From assembly GCF_011759585.1 (NCBI RefSeq), contig NZ_JAAOYV010000002.1, positions 617,510 to 681,509 on the forward strand: 64,000 nt of DNA, written 5' to 3'. Of this stretch, positions 32,601-41,042 are shown in pieces. Source of the stretch: Frigoribacterium endophyticum (GTDB taxonomy: Bacteria; Actinomycetota; Actinomycetes; Actinomycetales; Microbacteriaceae). A program made the position numbers and the translations under genes. The number at the start of each line of letters is the position of its first letter. Position 1 is the first letter of the stretch. The notes below the pieces were generated by a model that had not been told where the DNA came from, did not search any database, and saw nothing but the letters and a program-made list of their open reading frames with translations.

Positions 32601-34262
32601 CTACGCGGGCACGGTGCCCACGAAGAGGTGCGTGCTGCCGTCGGGGGCGCCGCCGATGGCCGTGGCCGGCAGGACGGTCGGGTTCGCCCCGCTGCCGAGC
32701 TGCCATGCTCCGCGGTTGTCGGTCGCGATGTACGAGTGGCCCCAGACCTCACCGGTCGCGGTCACCATCGTGTAGGCGATCTGCGGGTCCTCGCCGGCGC
32801 GGTGGGCGCTGGCCGCCGAGATGCCGACGACGGCGCCCGTCGCGCCCTCGGCCTTGCGCGCGATCGGGTCGAAGCCGTCGCCGTACGACCAGGCGCGCCA
32901 GAGCTGGCCGCCCTTGGCGTAGTAGTGCACGCTGCCCGTCGCGTTGCCGCCGATCGCCGTCGCGGGCCGCACGGCGCCGTCGACGCCCGTGTCCTGGAGC
33001 TCCCAGGGCACCTCGTTGGCGAGCGTGCTCGCCGAGGCCCACAGCTGGCCGGTGCTGGTGATCGCCGTGGCCGCGAGCTGGCCCGCCATCTCCGGGTGGT
33101 AGGCGTCGACCGCGTCGATCTGCACGACGGCGCCGTCGACGCCGTCGAGCTGGCGCTCGGGCGAGGCCGCCGAGGCCGCGGTGCTCGTGACGAGCCAGAG
33201 CTGGCCGTCCTTGACGTAGCGGTGCTGGCTCGTGCCGCCGGGGCCGCCGACCGTGGTGGCCGGGCGGACCGACGACGAGGCGCCGGTGTCGACGAGCCGC
33301 TGACTCGTGCCGGTGTTGAACGACGCGAAGGCCCAGACCTGGCCGGTGCTCGTGACGGCCGTGAGGGCGAGGGGGGTCGACGCGCCGGAGACGTGGCCGT
33401 TCGCGGCGGAGACCTGGGCCACCGAGCCGGTCGCGCCGGTGAGGAGGCGGTTCGGGCCCGCGCCGGTGCCGGCCCCGCCGTACCACCAGAGCTGGCCGTC
33501 CTTGACGTAGAGGTGGTAGCTCCAGCTGCCCGTGTAGCCGATGGCCGTGGCGCCCTCGACCGCGGGGTCGGCCCCGGTGTCGACGAGGCCCCAGCCGGCG
33601 CCGGCGCCCCGGGTCGCGCCCAGCGCCCAGACCTCGCCGGTCGTGGTGACCGCCGTGTAGGCGACCTGGCCCGGCTGGCCGGGCAGGGTCACGGTCGCGG
33701 CGGAGACGTGCGCGATGTTCCCCGTCGCGTCGGGGATCTGCCGGGCGGCCGGCTGGTCGCCCGTGCCCGCCGTGACGGGGACGAGGAAGAGGCCCTCCTG
33801 CACGACCGTGACGGTGGCGGTGACGGGCGCGACGCCGGCTACCGTGGCCGTGAGGGTGACGACGCCTCCCTCGGCGGCGCTCGCGACGAGGCCGGTGGCG
33901 ACCGCCACTCCCGCGGCGTTCGTCACCGTCGTCCAGGTGGTCGAGCCGCCGAACGAGGCGGGGCCGGTGACGGTCAGGGTGACGGTCTCGTTCGCGAGCG
34001 GGACGCCGTTCTGCGAGAGCACGAGCACGCTGGCGTCCGACAGGTCGGAGCCGAGCGCCCGCGGCAGCTCGTTCGAGAAGCCGATGGTGGCGCGGGCGTT
34101 CGACGACGCGGCGTGGGCGGGGGTCGCGAGGGCGATGCTCACGACGGGCACGGCCCAGGCCGCGGCGGTGACGACGGAGCGGCGCGAGGGCCCGGCGTGC
34201 CCCTCGACGACGGACGGCGGGGCGGCCGGGTTCACGGGCAGGGAGCGATGACGATCGGTCAC
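32601..34262 (-). CDS. Tat-exported repeat protein, propeller-like
   Basis: A 553-residue exported protein of unknown function. SRRSVVTAAAWAVPVVSIALA ending in AHA is a twin-arginine signal. Residues about 55-150 look like an Ig-like/invasin domain (GVPLANETVTLTVTGP, GVAVATGLVASAAEGGVVTLTA in outline). The remaining 380 residues are about four tandem copies of a near-95-residue repeat, each with TAVTSTGQVWA, a LVDTGA..V.PATAIGG strand and a HxYVKDGQLW strand. This is reminiscent of RCC1 or tectonin-like propellers that bind glycans. It is in the exopolysaccharide island and preceded by direct-repeat site 5, so it may bind the polymer at the surface. The start is GTG at 34262. Confidence 0.7.
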   Translation of the reverse strand: MTDRHRSLPVNPAAPPSVVEGHAGPSRRSVVTAAAWAVPVVSIALATPAHAASSNARATIGFSNELPRALGSDLSDASVLVLSQNGVPLANETVTLTVTGPASFGGSTTWTTVTNAAGVAVATGLVASAAEGGVVTLTATVAGVAPVTATVTVVQEGLFLVPVTAGTGDQPAARQIPDATGNIAHVSAATVTLPGQPGQVAYTAVTTTGEVWALGATRGAGAGWGLVDTGADPAVEGATAIGYTGSWSYHLYVKDGQLWWYGGAGTGAGPNRLLTGATGSVAQVSAANGHVSGASTPLALTAVTSTGQVWAFASFNTGTSQRLVDTGASSSVRPATTVGGPGGTSQHRYVKDGQLWLVTSTAASAASPERQLDGVDGAVVQIDAVDAYHPEMAGQLAATAITSTGQLWASASTLANEVPWELQDTGVDGAVRPATAIGGNATGSVHYYAKGGQLWRAWSYGDGFDPIARKAEGATGAVVGISAASAHRAGEDPQIAYTMVTATGEVWGHSYIATDNRGAWQLGSGANPTVLPATAIGGAPDGSTHLFVGTVPA

Positions 34263-34299
34263 GGTGGGGAGTCCTCTTCGTAAGGGGGGTCGACGACGA

Positions 34300-34318
34300 C
34301 CAGACGTCTCCCGTCTGG
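34300..34318. promoter_or_regulatory. Hairpin in the leader of the repeat-protein gene
   Basis: CCAGACG (34300-34306) and CGTCTGG (34312-34318) pair around a five-base loop, 38 nt before the start codon of the repeat protein. It could be an operator or an mRNA hairpin; nothing else is seen here. Confidence 0.4.
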
Positions 34319-34398
34319 CTCGTGTCGGCACCCTGGACCCTCCGCCGGGGCCGGTCACCGCGACTCCCGCGCCCCCGCGCCGCCGGCGCACCGACATT

Positions 34399-34415
34399 TC
34401 ACCCGCTCCGTCACC
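34399..34415 (-). promoter_or_regulatory. EPS direct-repeat element, site 5
   Basis: On the minus strand GGTGA is at 34415-34411 and 34403-34399, 12 bases apart. The flanks are less like the CCGG consensus than at the other sites. It reads toward the Tat-exported repeat protein, whose start is 136 nt downstream, and lies between that gene and the LacI gene. Confidence 0.5.
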
Positions 34416-34466
34416 TGGCGGCGACCCGCGGACGGCAGGAGTCGCGGCGCCGGCGGCGGGGCGCGG

Positions 34467-35528
34467 TCAGGCGCGCGGCGGCCCGGCGCTCTCGCGGACG
34501 ACGAGGTGGGTCGGCACGATGCGGTCGGCCGAGGGCTCCTGCCCCTCGAGCATCTCGAGCAGCACGTGCATCGACCGCAGCCCGATCTCGCCGAAGTTCT
34601 GGTGCACGGTCGTGAGCGGCGGCCAGAACGAGCCGGACTCCTCCGAGTCGTCGAAGCCGACCACGCTGACGTCGCCGGGGATGGAGCGGCCGAGCTCGTG
34701 CAGCGCGTGCATCACCCCGAGCGCCATCTGGTCGTTCGCCGCCACGACGCCGGTGACGTCGTCGCGACGACCGATCTCGAGGCCGATGCGGTAGCCGGAG
34801 GCGGTGGTCCAGTCCCCGCCGAGGGGCGCCTCCGGCTCGAGCCCCGCGTCGCGCATCGTGTCGAGCCACGACGTCGCGCGGCGCGTGGCCGAGTACGAGG
34901 TGGCGGGCCCGGCCACGTGCACGACGCGGGTGTGGCCGAGGTCGAGCAGGTGCCGGGTGGCGAGGCGCATGCCCTGCTCTTGGTCGGTGTCGACGACGAC
35001 GTACGGGTCGCCGGCGTCGGAGTCGATGATGACGACGGGCAGGCCGACCGGGACGATGAGGTCGGCGCGGTCGAGCATCTGGGCCTCGATGATGATGACG
35101 ACGCCGTCGACCGCCTCCTCCTGCAGGCGGCTGAAGGCGCCGGCGACCTCGCCCTCGGTGGGGTGCGCGACCGGCATGAGGGTGATCGTGTAGCCCGCGC
35201 CCGAGGCGGCCGTGACGATGGCGTCGAGGGTCTTCATGTTGCCGAGGGTCGAGAGCGTGAACATGATGACGCCGATGCTGCGGAAGCGACCGGTCTTCAG
35301 CGCCCGGGCGGCGCTGTTCGGCCGGTAGCCGAGCTCGGCCATCGCGTCGAGCACCCGCTGCCGGGTGCCCGCCTCGACGTTGGCAGCGCCGTTCGACACC
35401 CTCGAGACCGTCTGCGACGACACCCCGGCGCGCGCCGCGACGTCCGCCATCGAGACGGTGCGCGTGCGGGAGGGGCGCCGGTTGCTCGACTTGACGATCG
35501 GCGTCGAAGGTGTCATGGTTGCGAGCAT
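34467..35528 (-). CDS. LacI-family repressor of the galactoside locus
   Basis: A 353-residue LacI/GalR regulator. The headpiece has VSMADVAARAGVSSQTVSRVSNG (about residues 25-47) with the conserved helix-turn-helix, then the hinge helix NSAARALKTGR and a periplasmic-binding-like ligand domain (VVIIDSDAGDPY, VAANDQMALGVMHAL, VVGFDDSEESGSFWPPLTTV in outline). It faces the ABC transporter operon across a LacI-type palindrome and should repress it until a beta-galactoside or derivative binds. The ATG at 35528 has TAAACA six bases upstream and fits a leaderless start; the ATG at 35516 is an alternative. Confidence 0.9.
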   Translation of the reverse strand: MLATMTPSTPIVKSSNRRPSRTRTVSMADVAARAGVSSQTVSRVSNGAANVEAGTRQRVLDAMAELGYRPNSAARALKTGRFRSIGVIMFTLSTLGNMKTLDAIVTAASGAGYTITLMPVAHPTEGEVAGAFSRLQEEAVDGVVIIIEAQMLDRADLIVPVGLPVVIIDSDAGDPYVVVDTDQEQGMRLATRHLLDLGHTRVVHVAGPATSYSATRRATSWLDTMRDAGLEPEAPLGGDWTTASGYRIGLEIGRRDDVTGVVAANDQMALGVMHALHELGRSIPGDVSVVGFDDSEESGSFWPPLTTVHQNFGEIGLRSMHVLLEMLEGQEPSADRIVPTHLVVRESAGPPRA

Positions 35529-35534
35529 CCCAGA

Positions 35535-35548
35535 TGTTTACGCAAACA
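35535..35548. promoter_or_regulatory. LacI-type operator
   Basis: TGTTTACGCAAACA, symmetrical at 12 of 14 positions and with the central CG typical of LacI/CcpA-family sites. It lies seven bases upstream of the LacI start and 45 bases before the first permease gene, so one site could control both divergent units. Confidence 0.8.
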
Positions 35549-35592
35549 CCCAATCAGTGGCTGCGAGACGAACCCCGACGAAGTGGATGGAC

Positions 35593-36540
35593 ATGACGAC
35601 GTTGTCGACACCGGCAGCCCGGCCGAAGGCCGACGCGGCCCCGAGCCCCGTGGGCGGCGGCGCCCCGATCCGTCGTGACAAGCGTCGCTGGACGGGCTGG
35701 GGCTTCGTCCTCCCCTTCCTCGCCGTCTTCCTCGTGGTGCTCGTCGCCCCGGTCGTCTACGCGATCTACCTCAGCCTGTTCCAGGAGAAGATGATCGGCG
35801 GCAACGCCTTCGTCGGCATCGCGAACTACGCGCAGGCCCTCGGCGACCCGAACTTCTGGGACGCCCTCGGCCGCGTCGCGCTCTTCCTGGTCGTGCAGGT
35901 GCCGATCATGCTGATCATCGCCCTGGTCGCCGCGTTGGCCCTCGACTCGGCCCGGCTGCACCTCACGTCGTTCTTCCGCATCGCGATCTTCCTGCCCTAC
36001 GCCGTCCCCGCCGTGGTCGCCGCCCTCATGTGGGGCTTCATCTACGGCAACCGCTTCGGGCTCGTCGGCAACCTCGAGGACCTCACGGGGTGGGCGCTCC
36101 CCGACCTGCTCTCGCAGGGCTGGATCCTCGCGTCGATCGGCAACATCGTCACGTGGGAGTTCGTCGGCTACAACATGCTGCTGTTCTACGCCGCCCTCCG
36201 CGTCATCTCGCCCGACCTCTACGAAGCCGCCGAGCTCGACGGCGCCGGACCGCTCCGCATCGTGAAGAACATCAAGCTGCCCGCCATCCGCGGGGCCATC
36301 GTGATCGGCATCATCTTCTCGATCATCGGCAGCTTCCAGCTCTTCAACGAGCCGAACATCCTGCAGACGCTCGCGCCGAACTCGATCAGCACGTACTTCA
36401 CCCCGAACATGTACGCCTACAACCTCTCGTTCGCAGGCCAGCAGTTCAACTACTCCGCCGCGATCGCGATCATCATGGGCGTCCTGACGATGGTCGTCGC
36501 CTACGTGGTCCAGCTCGTCGGCTCGCGGAAGGACGCCTGA
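35593..36540 (+). CDS. Sugar ABC transporter permease (MalF type)
   Basis: A 315-residue CUT1-family inner-membrane permease with six helices after a charged N-terminal segment. The cytoplasmic EAA loop that contacts the ATPase reads EAAELDGAGPLRIVKNIKLP. It pairs with the next gene to form the channel for an oligosaccharide or beta-galactoside. No ATPase gene is in the operon, so a shared MsmK/MsiK-like ATPase elsewhere must drive it, as is usual in actinobacteria. I favour the ATG at 35593; the ATG at 35587 would leave almost no space for a ribosome site. Confidence 0.92.
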   Translation: MTTLSTPAARPKADAAPSPVGGGAPIRRDKRRWTGWGFVLPFLAVFLVVLVAPVVYAIYLSLFQEKMIGGNAFVGIANYAQALGDPNFWDALGRVALFLVVQVPIMLIIALVAALALDSARLHLTSFFRIAIFLPYAVPAVVAALMWGFIYGNRFGLVGNLEDLTGWALPDLLSQGWILASIGNIVTWEFVGYNMLLFYAALRVISPDLYEAAELDGAGPLRIVKNIKLPAIRGAIVIGIIFSIIGSFQLFNEPNILQTLAPNSISTYFTPNMYAYNLSFAGQQFNYSAAIAIIMGVLTMVVAYVVQLVGSRKDA

Positions 36541-36542
36541 CC

Positions 36543-37490
36543 ATGTCGACCCTCACCGGTTCCCCCCTCGCGGCGCCCGACGCCGGCACCCCGACCGTGA
36601 CCCCGACGCGCGAGACGCGCGACCGCAAGCGCCGCGCCGGCGCCCCGCGCGACAAGCGCAGCGTGCTGCTCACGCTCGTCATGGCGCTGCTGCTCATCTA
36701 CTCGGTGCTGCCCCTCTTCTGGCTCCTGGTCAACTCGACCAAGACGCAGGAGGCCCTCTTCAGCTCGTTCGGCCTCTGGTTCAGCGGCGACTTCGCCCTC
36801 TTCGACAACATCGCGGGCGTCTTCACCTACGGCGACGGCGAGTTCATCCGCTGGCTCGGCAACACGCTCCTCTACGTCGTCGTCGGCGCCGGCGGCGCCA
36901 CGCTGCTCGCCACCCTGGCGGGCTACGGGCTGGCCAAGTTCGACTTCCCCGGCAAGAAGGCCGTCTTCGCCGTCGTGCTCGGCGCCGTGGCCATCCCCGG
37001 CACGGCCCTGGCCGTGCCGACCTTCCTCATGTTCAGCCAGATGGGCCTGACGAACACCCCGTGGGCGATCATCCTGCCCTCCCTGATCAGCCCCTTCGGC
37101 CTGTACCTGATCTGGACGTACGCGGTCGACTCCGTGCCGAACGAGATCCTCGAGGCCGCCCGGATGGACGGCTCCAGCGAGGTCCGCACCTTCTTCACGA
37201 TCAGCCTGCGCCTCCTCAGCCCCGGCCTCATCACGGTGCTGCTCTTCTCGATCGTCGCGACCTGGAACAACTACTTCCTGCCGCTGATCATGCTGAGCGA
37301 CTCGCGCTGGTACCCGCTGACGGTCGGCCTGAACCAGTGGAACGCCCAGTCGACCACCGTCGGCGGCGACCCGATCTACAACCTCGTCATCACCGGGTCG
37401 TTCCTCGCGATCATCCCGATCGTGGTCGCGTTCCTCTTCCTCCAGCGCTACTGGCAGTCCGGCCTGTCGGCCGGCGGCGTCAAGGCCTGA
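36543..37490 (+). CDS. Sugar ABC transporter permease (MalG type)
   Basis: A 315-residue partner permease with six membrane helices from about residue 40. The EAA loop reads EAARMDGSSEVRTFFTISLRLL. The N-terminal 40 residues are Thr/Pro/Arg-rich. It starts two bases after the upstream permease stop and should form the heterodimeric channel with it. The substrate is inferred from the beta-galactosidase downstream and the LacI regulator upstream. The solute-binding protein gene follows 97 nt later. Confidence 0.92.
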   Translation: MSTLTGSPLAAPDAGTPTVTPTRETRDRKRRAGAPRDKRSVLLTLVMALLLIYSVLPLFWLLVNSTKTQEALFSSFGLWFSGDFALFDNIAGVFTYGDGEFIRWLGNTLLYVVVGAGGATLLATLAGYGLAKFDFPGKKAVFAVVLGAVAIPGTALAVPTFLMFSQMGLTNTPWAIILPSLISPFGLYLIWTYAVDSVPNEILEAARMDGSSEVRTFFTISLRLLSPGLITVLLFSIVATWNNYFLPLIMLSDSRWYPLTVGLNQWNAQSTTVGGDPIYNLVITGSFLAIIPIVVAFLFLQRYWQSGLSAGGVKA

Positions 37491-37587
37491 CGCCGTCGCG
37501 GCCCGCGCCTCCCTCGTCCTCCCCCCTGCACCACCACCCGCACCATCACCACGGCACCACCTCCACGATGAAGTGAAAGGCACCACA

Positions 37588-38943
37588 ATGTCCCGTTCCC
37601 TCCCCCGCTCCGCCAAGCGCGCCATCGCGCTGGGCCTGGGCGTCGTCCTCGCCGGCTCGCTCGCGGCCTGCTCCTCCGGCTCCGGCGGCGGCTCGAGCCC
37701 CGACACGGCGTCGGCCGACGAGCTCGCCGCGGCCCTGACGGAGAAGTCGACGATCACCGTCTGGGCCTGGGCCCCGGCCGTCGAGCCCATCGCCGAGGCC
37801 TTCGAGGCCAAGTACCCCGACATCACCGTCGACGTGCAGAACGTCGGCACCGGAGCCGACCAGTACACCAAGCTGCAGAACGCCATCAAGGCCGGCAAGG
37901 GCGCGCCCGACGTGGCCCAGGTCGAGTACTTCGCGATCCCGCAGTTCTCGCTCAGCGACTCCCTCGCCGACCTCAGCGGCTTCGGCTACGGCGACCTCGA
38001 GAGCGACTTCACCGCCTCGACCTGGAACGCGGTCTCCGACGACGACGCCGTCTACGCGCTGCCCCAGGACTCCGGCCCCATGGCGATGTTCTACCGCCAG
38101 GACGTCTTCGACAAGTACGGCATCGCCGTGCCGAAGACGTGGGACGAGTACGTCGCGGCCGCCGAGACCATGCACTCGGCCGACCCGAACCAGTTCATCA
38201 CCAGCGACACCGGCGACGCCGGCTTCACCACGAGCATGATCTGGCAGGCCGGCGGCCAGCCGTACAAGGTCGACGGCGAGACCGTCTCGATCGACCTGCA
38301 GGACGAGGGCGCGAAGAAGTGGACCTCGACCTGGAACACGCTGGTCGAGAACGGCTCGCTCGCGCAGACCCCCGGCTGGACGGACGAGTGGTTCCGCGGC
38401 CTGAGCGACGGCTCGATCGCCACGCTGCTGACCGGCGCCTGGATGCCCGGCAACCTCGAGGGCCAGGCCGCCGAGGGCTCGGGCCAGTGGCGTGTCGCGC
38501 CCATGCCGCAGTACACCGAGGGCGACACCGCGACCGCCGAGAACGGCGGGTCGTCGATCGCCGTCATGCAGCAGTCGGCGAACAAGCTCGTCGCCGCCGA
38601 GTTCACCCGCTTCGCCACGGCGGAGGACGAGGGCAAGCAGATCTCGTTCGACGAGGGCGGCTTCCCGTCGACCACGGCCGACCTGAACGACCCGGCCTTC
38701 CTCGCCGAGGCCCCCGAGTACTTCGGCGGCCAGAAGATCAACGAGGTCCTGTCGCAGGCCGCCGCCGACGTGGTGCCCGACTGGCAGTACCTGCCCTTCC
38801 AGGTCTACGCGAACAGCATCTACAGCGACAGCGCGTCGTCGGCCTACTCGAACGGCACCTCGCTCGACCCCGTCCTCGAGGCGTGGGGCAAGGCGTCCGC
38901 CGACTACGGCACGCAGCAGGGCTTCGACGTCACCACGAAGTAG
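37588..38943 (+). CDS. Sugar ABC transporter solute-binding lipoprotein
   Basis: A 451-residue lipoprotein of the SBP_bac_1 type. The signal peptide ends in a lipobox LAAC (Cys about residue 27) and is followed by a Gly/Ser linker. The mature part shows TVWAWAPAVEPIAEAFEAKYPDITV in outline, AGKGAPDVAQVEY and AVYALPQDSGPMAMFYRQDVFDKYG in outline, typical of CUT1 receptors. It captures the sugar outside the membrane for the two permeases. ATG at 37588 has a GAAAGG site eight bases upstream. Unlike in many actinobacterial loci, it follows the permeases rather than precedes them. Confidence 0.93.
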   Translation: MSRSLPRSAKRAIALGLGVVLAGSLAACSSGSGGGSSPDTASADELAAALTEKSTITVWAWAPAVEPIAEAFEAKYPDITVDVQNVGTGADQYTKLQNAIKAGKGAPDVAQVEYFAIPQFSLSDSLADLSGFGYGDLESDFTASTWNAVSDDDAVYALPQDSGPMAMFYRQDVFDKYGIAVPKTWDEYVAAAETMHSADPNQFITSDTGDAGFTTSMIWQAGGQPYKVDGETVSIDLQDEGAKKWTSTWNTLVENGSLAQTPGWTDEWFRGLSDGSIATLLTGAWMPGNLEGQAAEGSGQWRVAPMPQYTEGDTATAENGGSSIAVMQQSANKLVAAEFTRFATAEDEGKQISFDEGGFPSTTADLNDPAFLAEAPEYFGGQKINEVLSQAAADVVPDWQYLPFQVYANSIYSDSASSAYSNGTSLDPVLEAWGKASADYGTQQGFDVTTK

Positions 38944-38963
38944 CGCCCGCGCTCCCGGGCACC

Positions 38964-39001
38964 GGGCGGGGAGGCACGACGCAGGTCGCGCCTCCCCGCC
39001 C
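38964..39001 (+). terminator. Long hairpin between binding protein and beta-galactosidase
   Basis: GGGCGGGGAGGC (38964-38975) pairs with GCCTCCCCGCCC (38990-39001), and an inner CGAC/GTCG stem continues it. It begins 20 nt after the binding-protein stop. It may be a terminator or a stabilising hairpin that raises binding-protein mRNA over the downstream enzyme. Confidence 0.7.
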
Positions 39002-39053
39002 TGCGTCCGCCGCACCTCCCCCGCACTCCCCCGCCACCGACAGGACACGCCAC

Positions 39054-40967
39054 ATGTCGAGCCCCGTGCCCGCCTCCGCCGCCACCAGCCGCCGCTTCGT
39101 CGTCGGCCCCGAGCACTTCGAGCTCGACGGCGCCCCGCACCGCGTCCTCGCCGGTGCTCTGCACTACTTCCGCGTCCACCCCGACCAGTGGGCCGACCGC
39201 ATCCACAAGGCCCGGCTGATGGGGCTGAACACCATCGAGACGTACGTCGCCTGGAACGCCCACTCTCCCCAGCGTGGCGAGTTCGACGCGACCGGCGGCC
39301 TCGACCTCGGCCGGTTCCTCGACCTGGTGGCCACCGAGGGCATGCACGCGATCGTGCGCCCCGGGCCCTACATCTGCGCGGAGTGGGACGGCGGCGGGCT
39401 GCCCGGCTGGCTCTTCGACGACCCGGCGGTCGGCGTCCGCCGCAGCGAGCCCCTCTACCTGGCCGCCGTCGACGAGTTCCTCGCCCGCGTCTACGAGATC
39501 GTCGTGCCGCGGCAGATCGACGCCGGCGGCCCCGTCGTGCTCGTGCAGATCGAGAACGAGTACGGCGCGTACGGCGACGACGCCGGGTACCTGCGCCACC
39601 TCGTCGACCTGACCCGCGCCTCCGGCGTGACCGTGCCGCTGACCACGGTCGACCAGCCCACCGACGAGATGCTCTCGCGCGGCAGCCTGCCCGACCTGCA
39701 CCGCACGGGCTCCTTCGGCTCGCGCGCCGACGAGCGCCTCGCGACCCTGCGTCGCCACCAGCCGACGGGCCCGCTGATGTGCTCGGAGTTCTGGGACGGC
39801 TGGTTCGACCACTGGGGCGAGCACCACCACACGACCCCCGTCGCCGAGGCGTCGGCCGAGCTCGACGCGCTGCTCGCGGCCGGGGCCTCGGTGAACATCT
39901 ACATGTTCCACGGCGGCACCAACTTCGGCTTCACGAACGGTGCGAACCACAAGGGCACTTACCAGTCGCACGTCACCTCGTACGACTACGACGCCCCCCT
40001 CGACGAGGCGGGCTTCCCGACCGACAAGTTCTTCGCGTTCCGCGACGTCATCGCCCGCTGGGCGCCGGTGCCCGACGAGCTGCCCGCGCGGCGCACGCCG
40101 GCGCCCGTGCTGCGGACCGACTTCGACGCCGTCGTGCCGCTCGACCAGCTGGTCGGCGACGCGGGCGACGGCGACGCCCCCGGTGACGACGCCGGAGCGA
40201 CCGCGCAGGAGTCGCGGGTCGACACGCGCGCGTCGGTCGCGACCGCGACGCGTCGCCGTGCCGCCGTGGCCCCCGCCGCCGGGCAGTGGCACCGCACCGC
40301 GGCCGTGCCCACCATGGACGAGCTCAGCGCCTTCCGCGGGTTCTCGCTGCACCGCGTGGCGCTGCCCGCCGGCGACGGCCCCCGGGCGCTCTCGTTCGCG
40401 GGCGTCCGCGACCGCGCCGTCGTCTCGGTCGACGGCCGCCGCGTCGGGGTGCTGCAGCGCGACCAGCACGAGCGCTCGATCGTCGTGCCGCCCGGCGCGC
40501 GGCTCGAGGTGCTCGTCGAGGACCAGGGCCGCGTCAACTACGGCCGCCACATCGGCGAGGCGAAGGGGCTCGTCGGCCCCGCCCTGCTCGACGGCGTGGA
40601 GCTGCTCGAGTGGGAGTCGCTGCCCCTCGACCTCGACGCGATGGTGGCGAGAGTCACCCGCCGGGTCGACCGCGCCGCGGGCTCGGTGCGGTTCCTCGAC
40701 GGGCCCGTCTTCGCGCACGCGACCGTCACGGTCGAGGAGCCCGGCGACCTGTACCTCGACACGCGCTCGTGGGGCAAGGGCGTGGCCTTCGTGAACGGCT
40801 TCGCGCTCGGCCGGTACTGGACGCGCGGCCCCCAGCACACGCTCTACGTGCCCGGCGAGCAGCTGCGCGCCGGCGACAACGACCTCGTCGTCTTCGAGAC
40901 CGGCGCCGCGGCGCGGCCGGAGGTGTCGTTCGTGGCCGAGCCCGACCTGGGGCACCTGGAGTCGTAG
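39054..40967 (+). CDS. Beta-galactosidase, GH35 family
   Basis: A 637-residue cytoplasmic enzyme with no signal peptide. The GH35 TIM-barrel (about residues 10-330) shows YFRVHPDQWADRIHKARLMGLNTIETYVAWN in outline, and RPGPYICAEWDGGGLPGWL in part. The acid/base Glu169 is in QIENEYG and the nucleophile Glu245 in SEFWDGWFDHWG. Beta-sandwich jelly-roll domains follow (FNGFALGRYW type motif near residue 580). It hydrolyses terminal beta-galactosides imported by the adjacent ABC system. A 40-residue Asp/Gly/Ala insert (about 365-410) between barrel and sandwich has low complexity. ATG at 39054 follows AGGACA. Confidence 0.92.
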   Translation: MSSPVPASAATSRRFVVGPEHFELDGAPHRVLAGALHYFRVHPDQWADRIHKARLMGLNTIETYVAWNAHSPQRGEFDATGGLDLGRFLDLVATEGMHAIVRPGPYICAEWDGGGLPGWLFDDPAVGVRRSEPLYLAAVDEFLARVYEIVVPRQIDAGGPVVLVQIENEYGAYGDDAGYLRHLVDLTRASGVTVPLTTVDQPTDEMLSRGSLPDLHRTGSFGSRADERLATLRRHQPTGPLMCSEFWDGWFDHWGEHHHTTPVAEASAELDALLAAGASVNIYMFHGGTNFGFTNGANHKGTYQSHVTSYDYDAPLDEAGFPTDKFFAFRDVIARWAPVPDELPARRTPAPVLRTDFDAVVPLDQLVGDAGDGDAPGDDAGATAQESRVDTRASVATATRRRAAVAPAAGQWHRTAAVPTMDELSAFRGFSLHRVALPAGDGPRALSFAGVRDRAVVSVDGRRVGVLQRDQHERSIVVPPGARLEVLVEDQGRVNYGRHIGEAKGLVGPALLDGVELLEWESLPLDLDAMVARVTRRVDRAAGSVRFLDGPVFAHATVTVEEPGDLYLDTRSWGKGVAFVNGFALGRYWTRGPQHTLYVPGEQLRAGDNDLVVFETGAAARPEVSFVAEPDLGHLES

Positions 40968-40985
40968 CGGGGGCGGCGAGCCCCC

Positions 40986-41012
40986 GAGGCGGGCCCTCGC
41001 AGGGCCTGCCTC
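40986..41012 (+). terminator. Terminator after the beta-galactosidase gene
   Basis: GAGGCGGGCCC (40986-40996) pairs with GGGCCTGCCTC (41002-41012) with one G-U pair and a five-base loop, 18 nt past the stop codon. It separates the galactoside operon from the leaderless XRE gene at 41043. Confidence 0.7.
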
Positions 41013-41042
41013 CGCCGCCGGGCCGCCCGTATCGTCGTCGGC

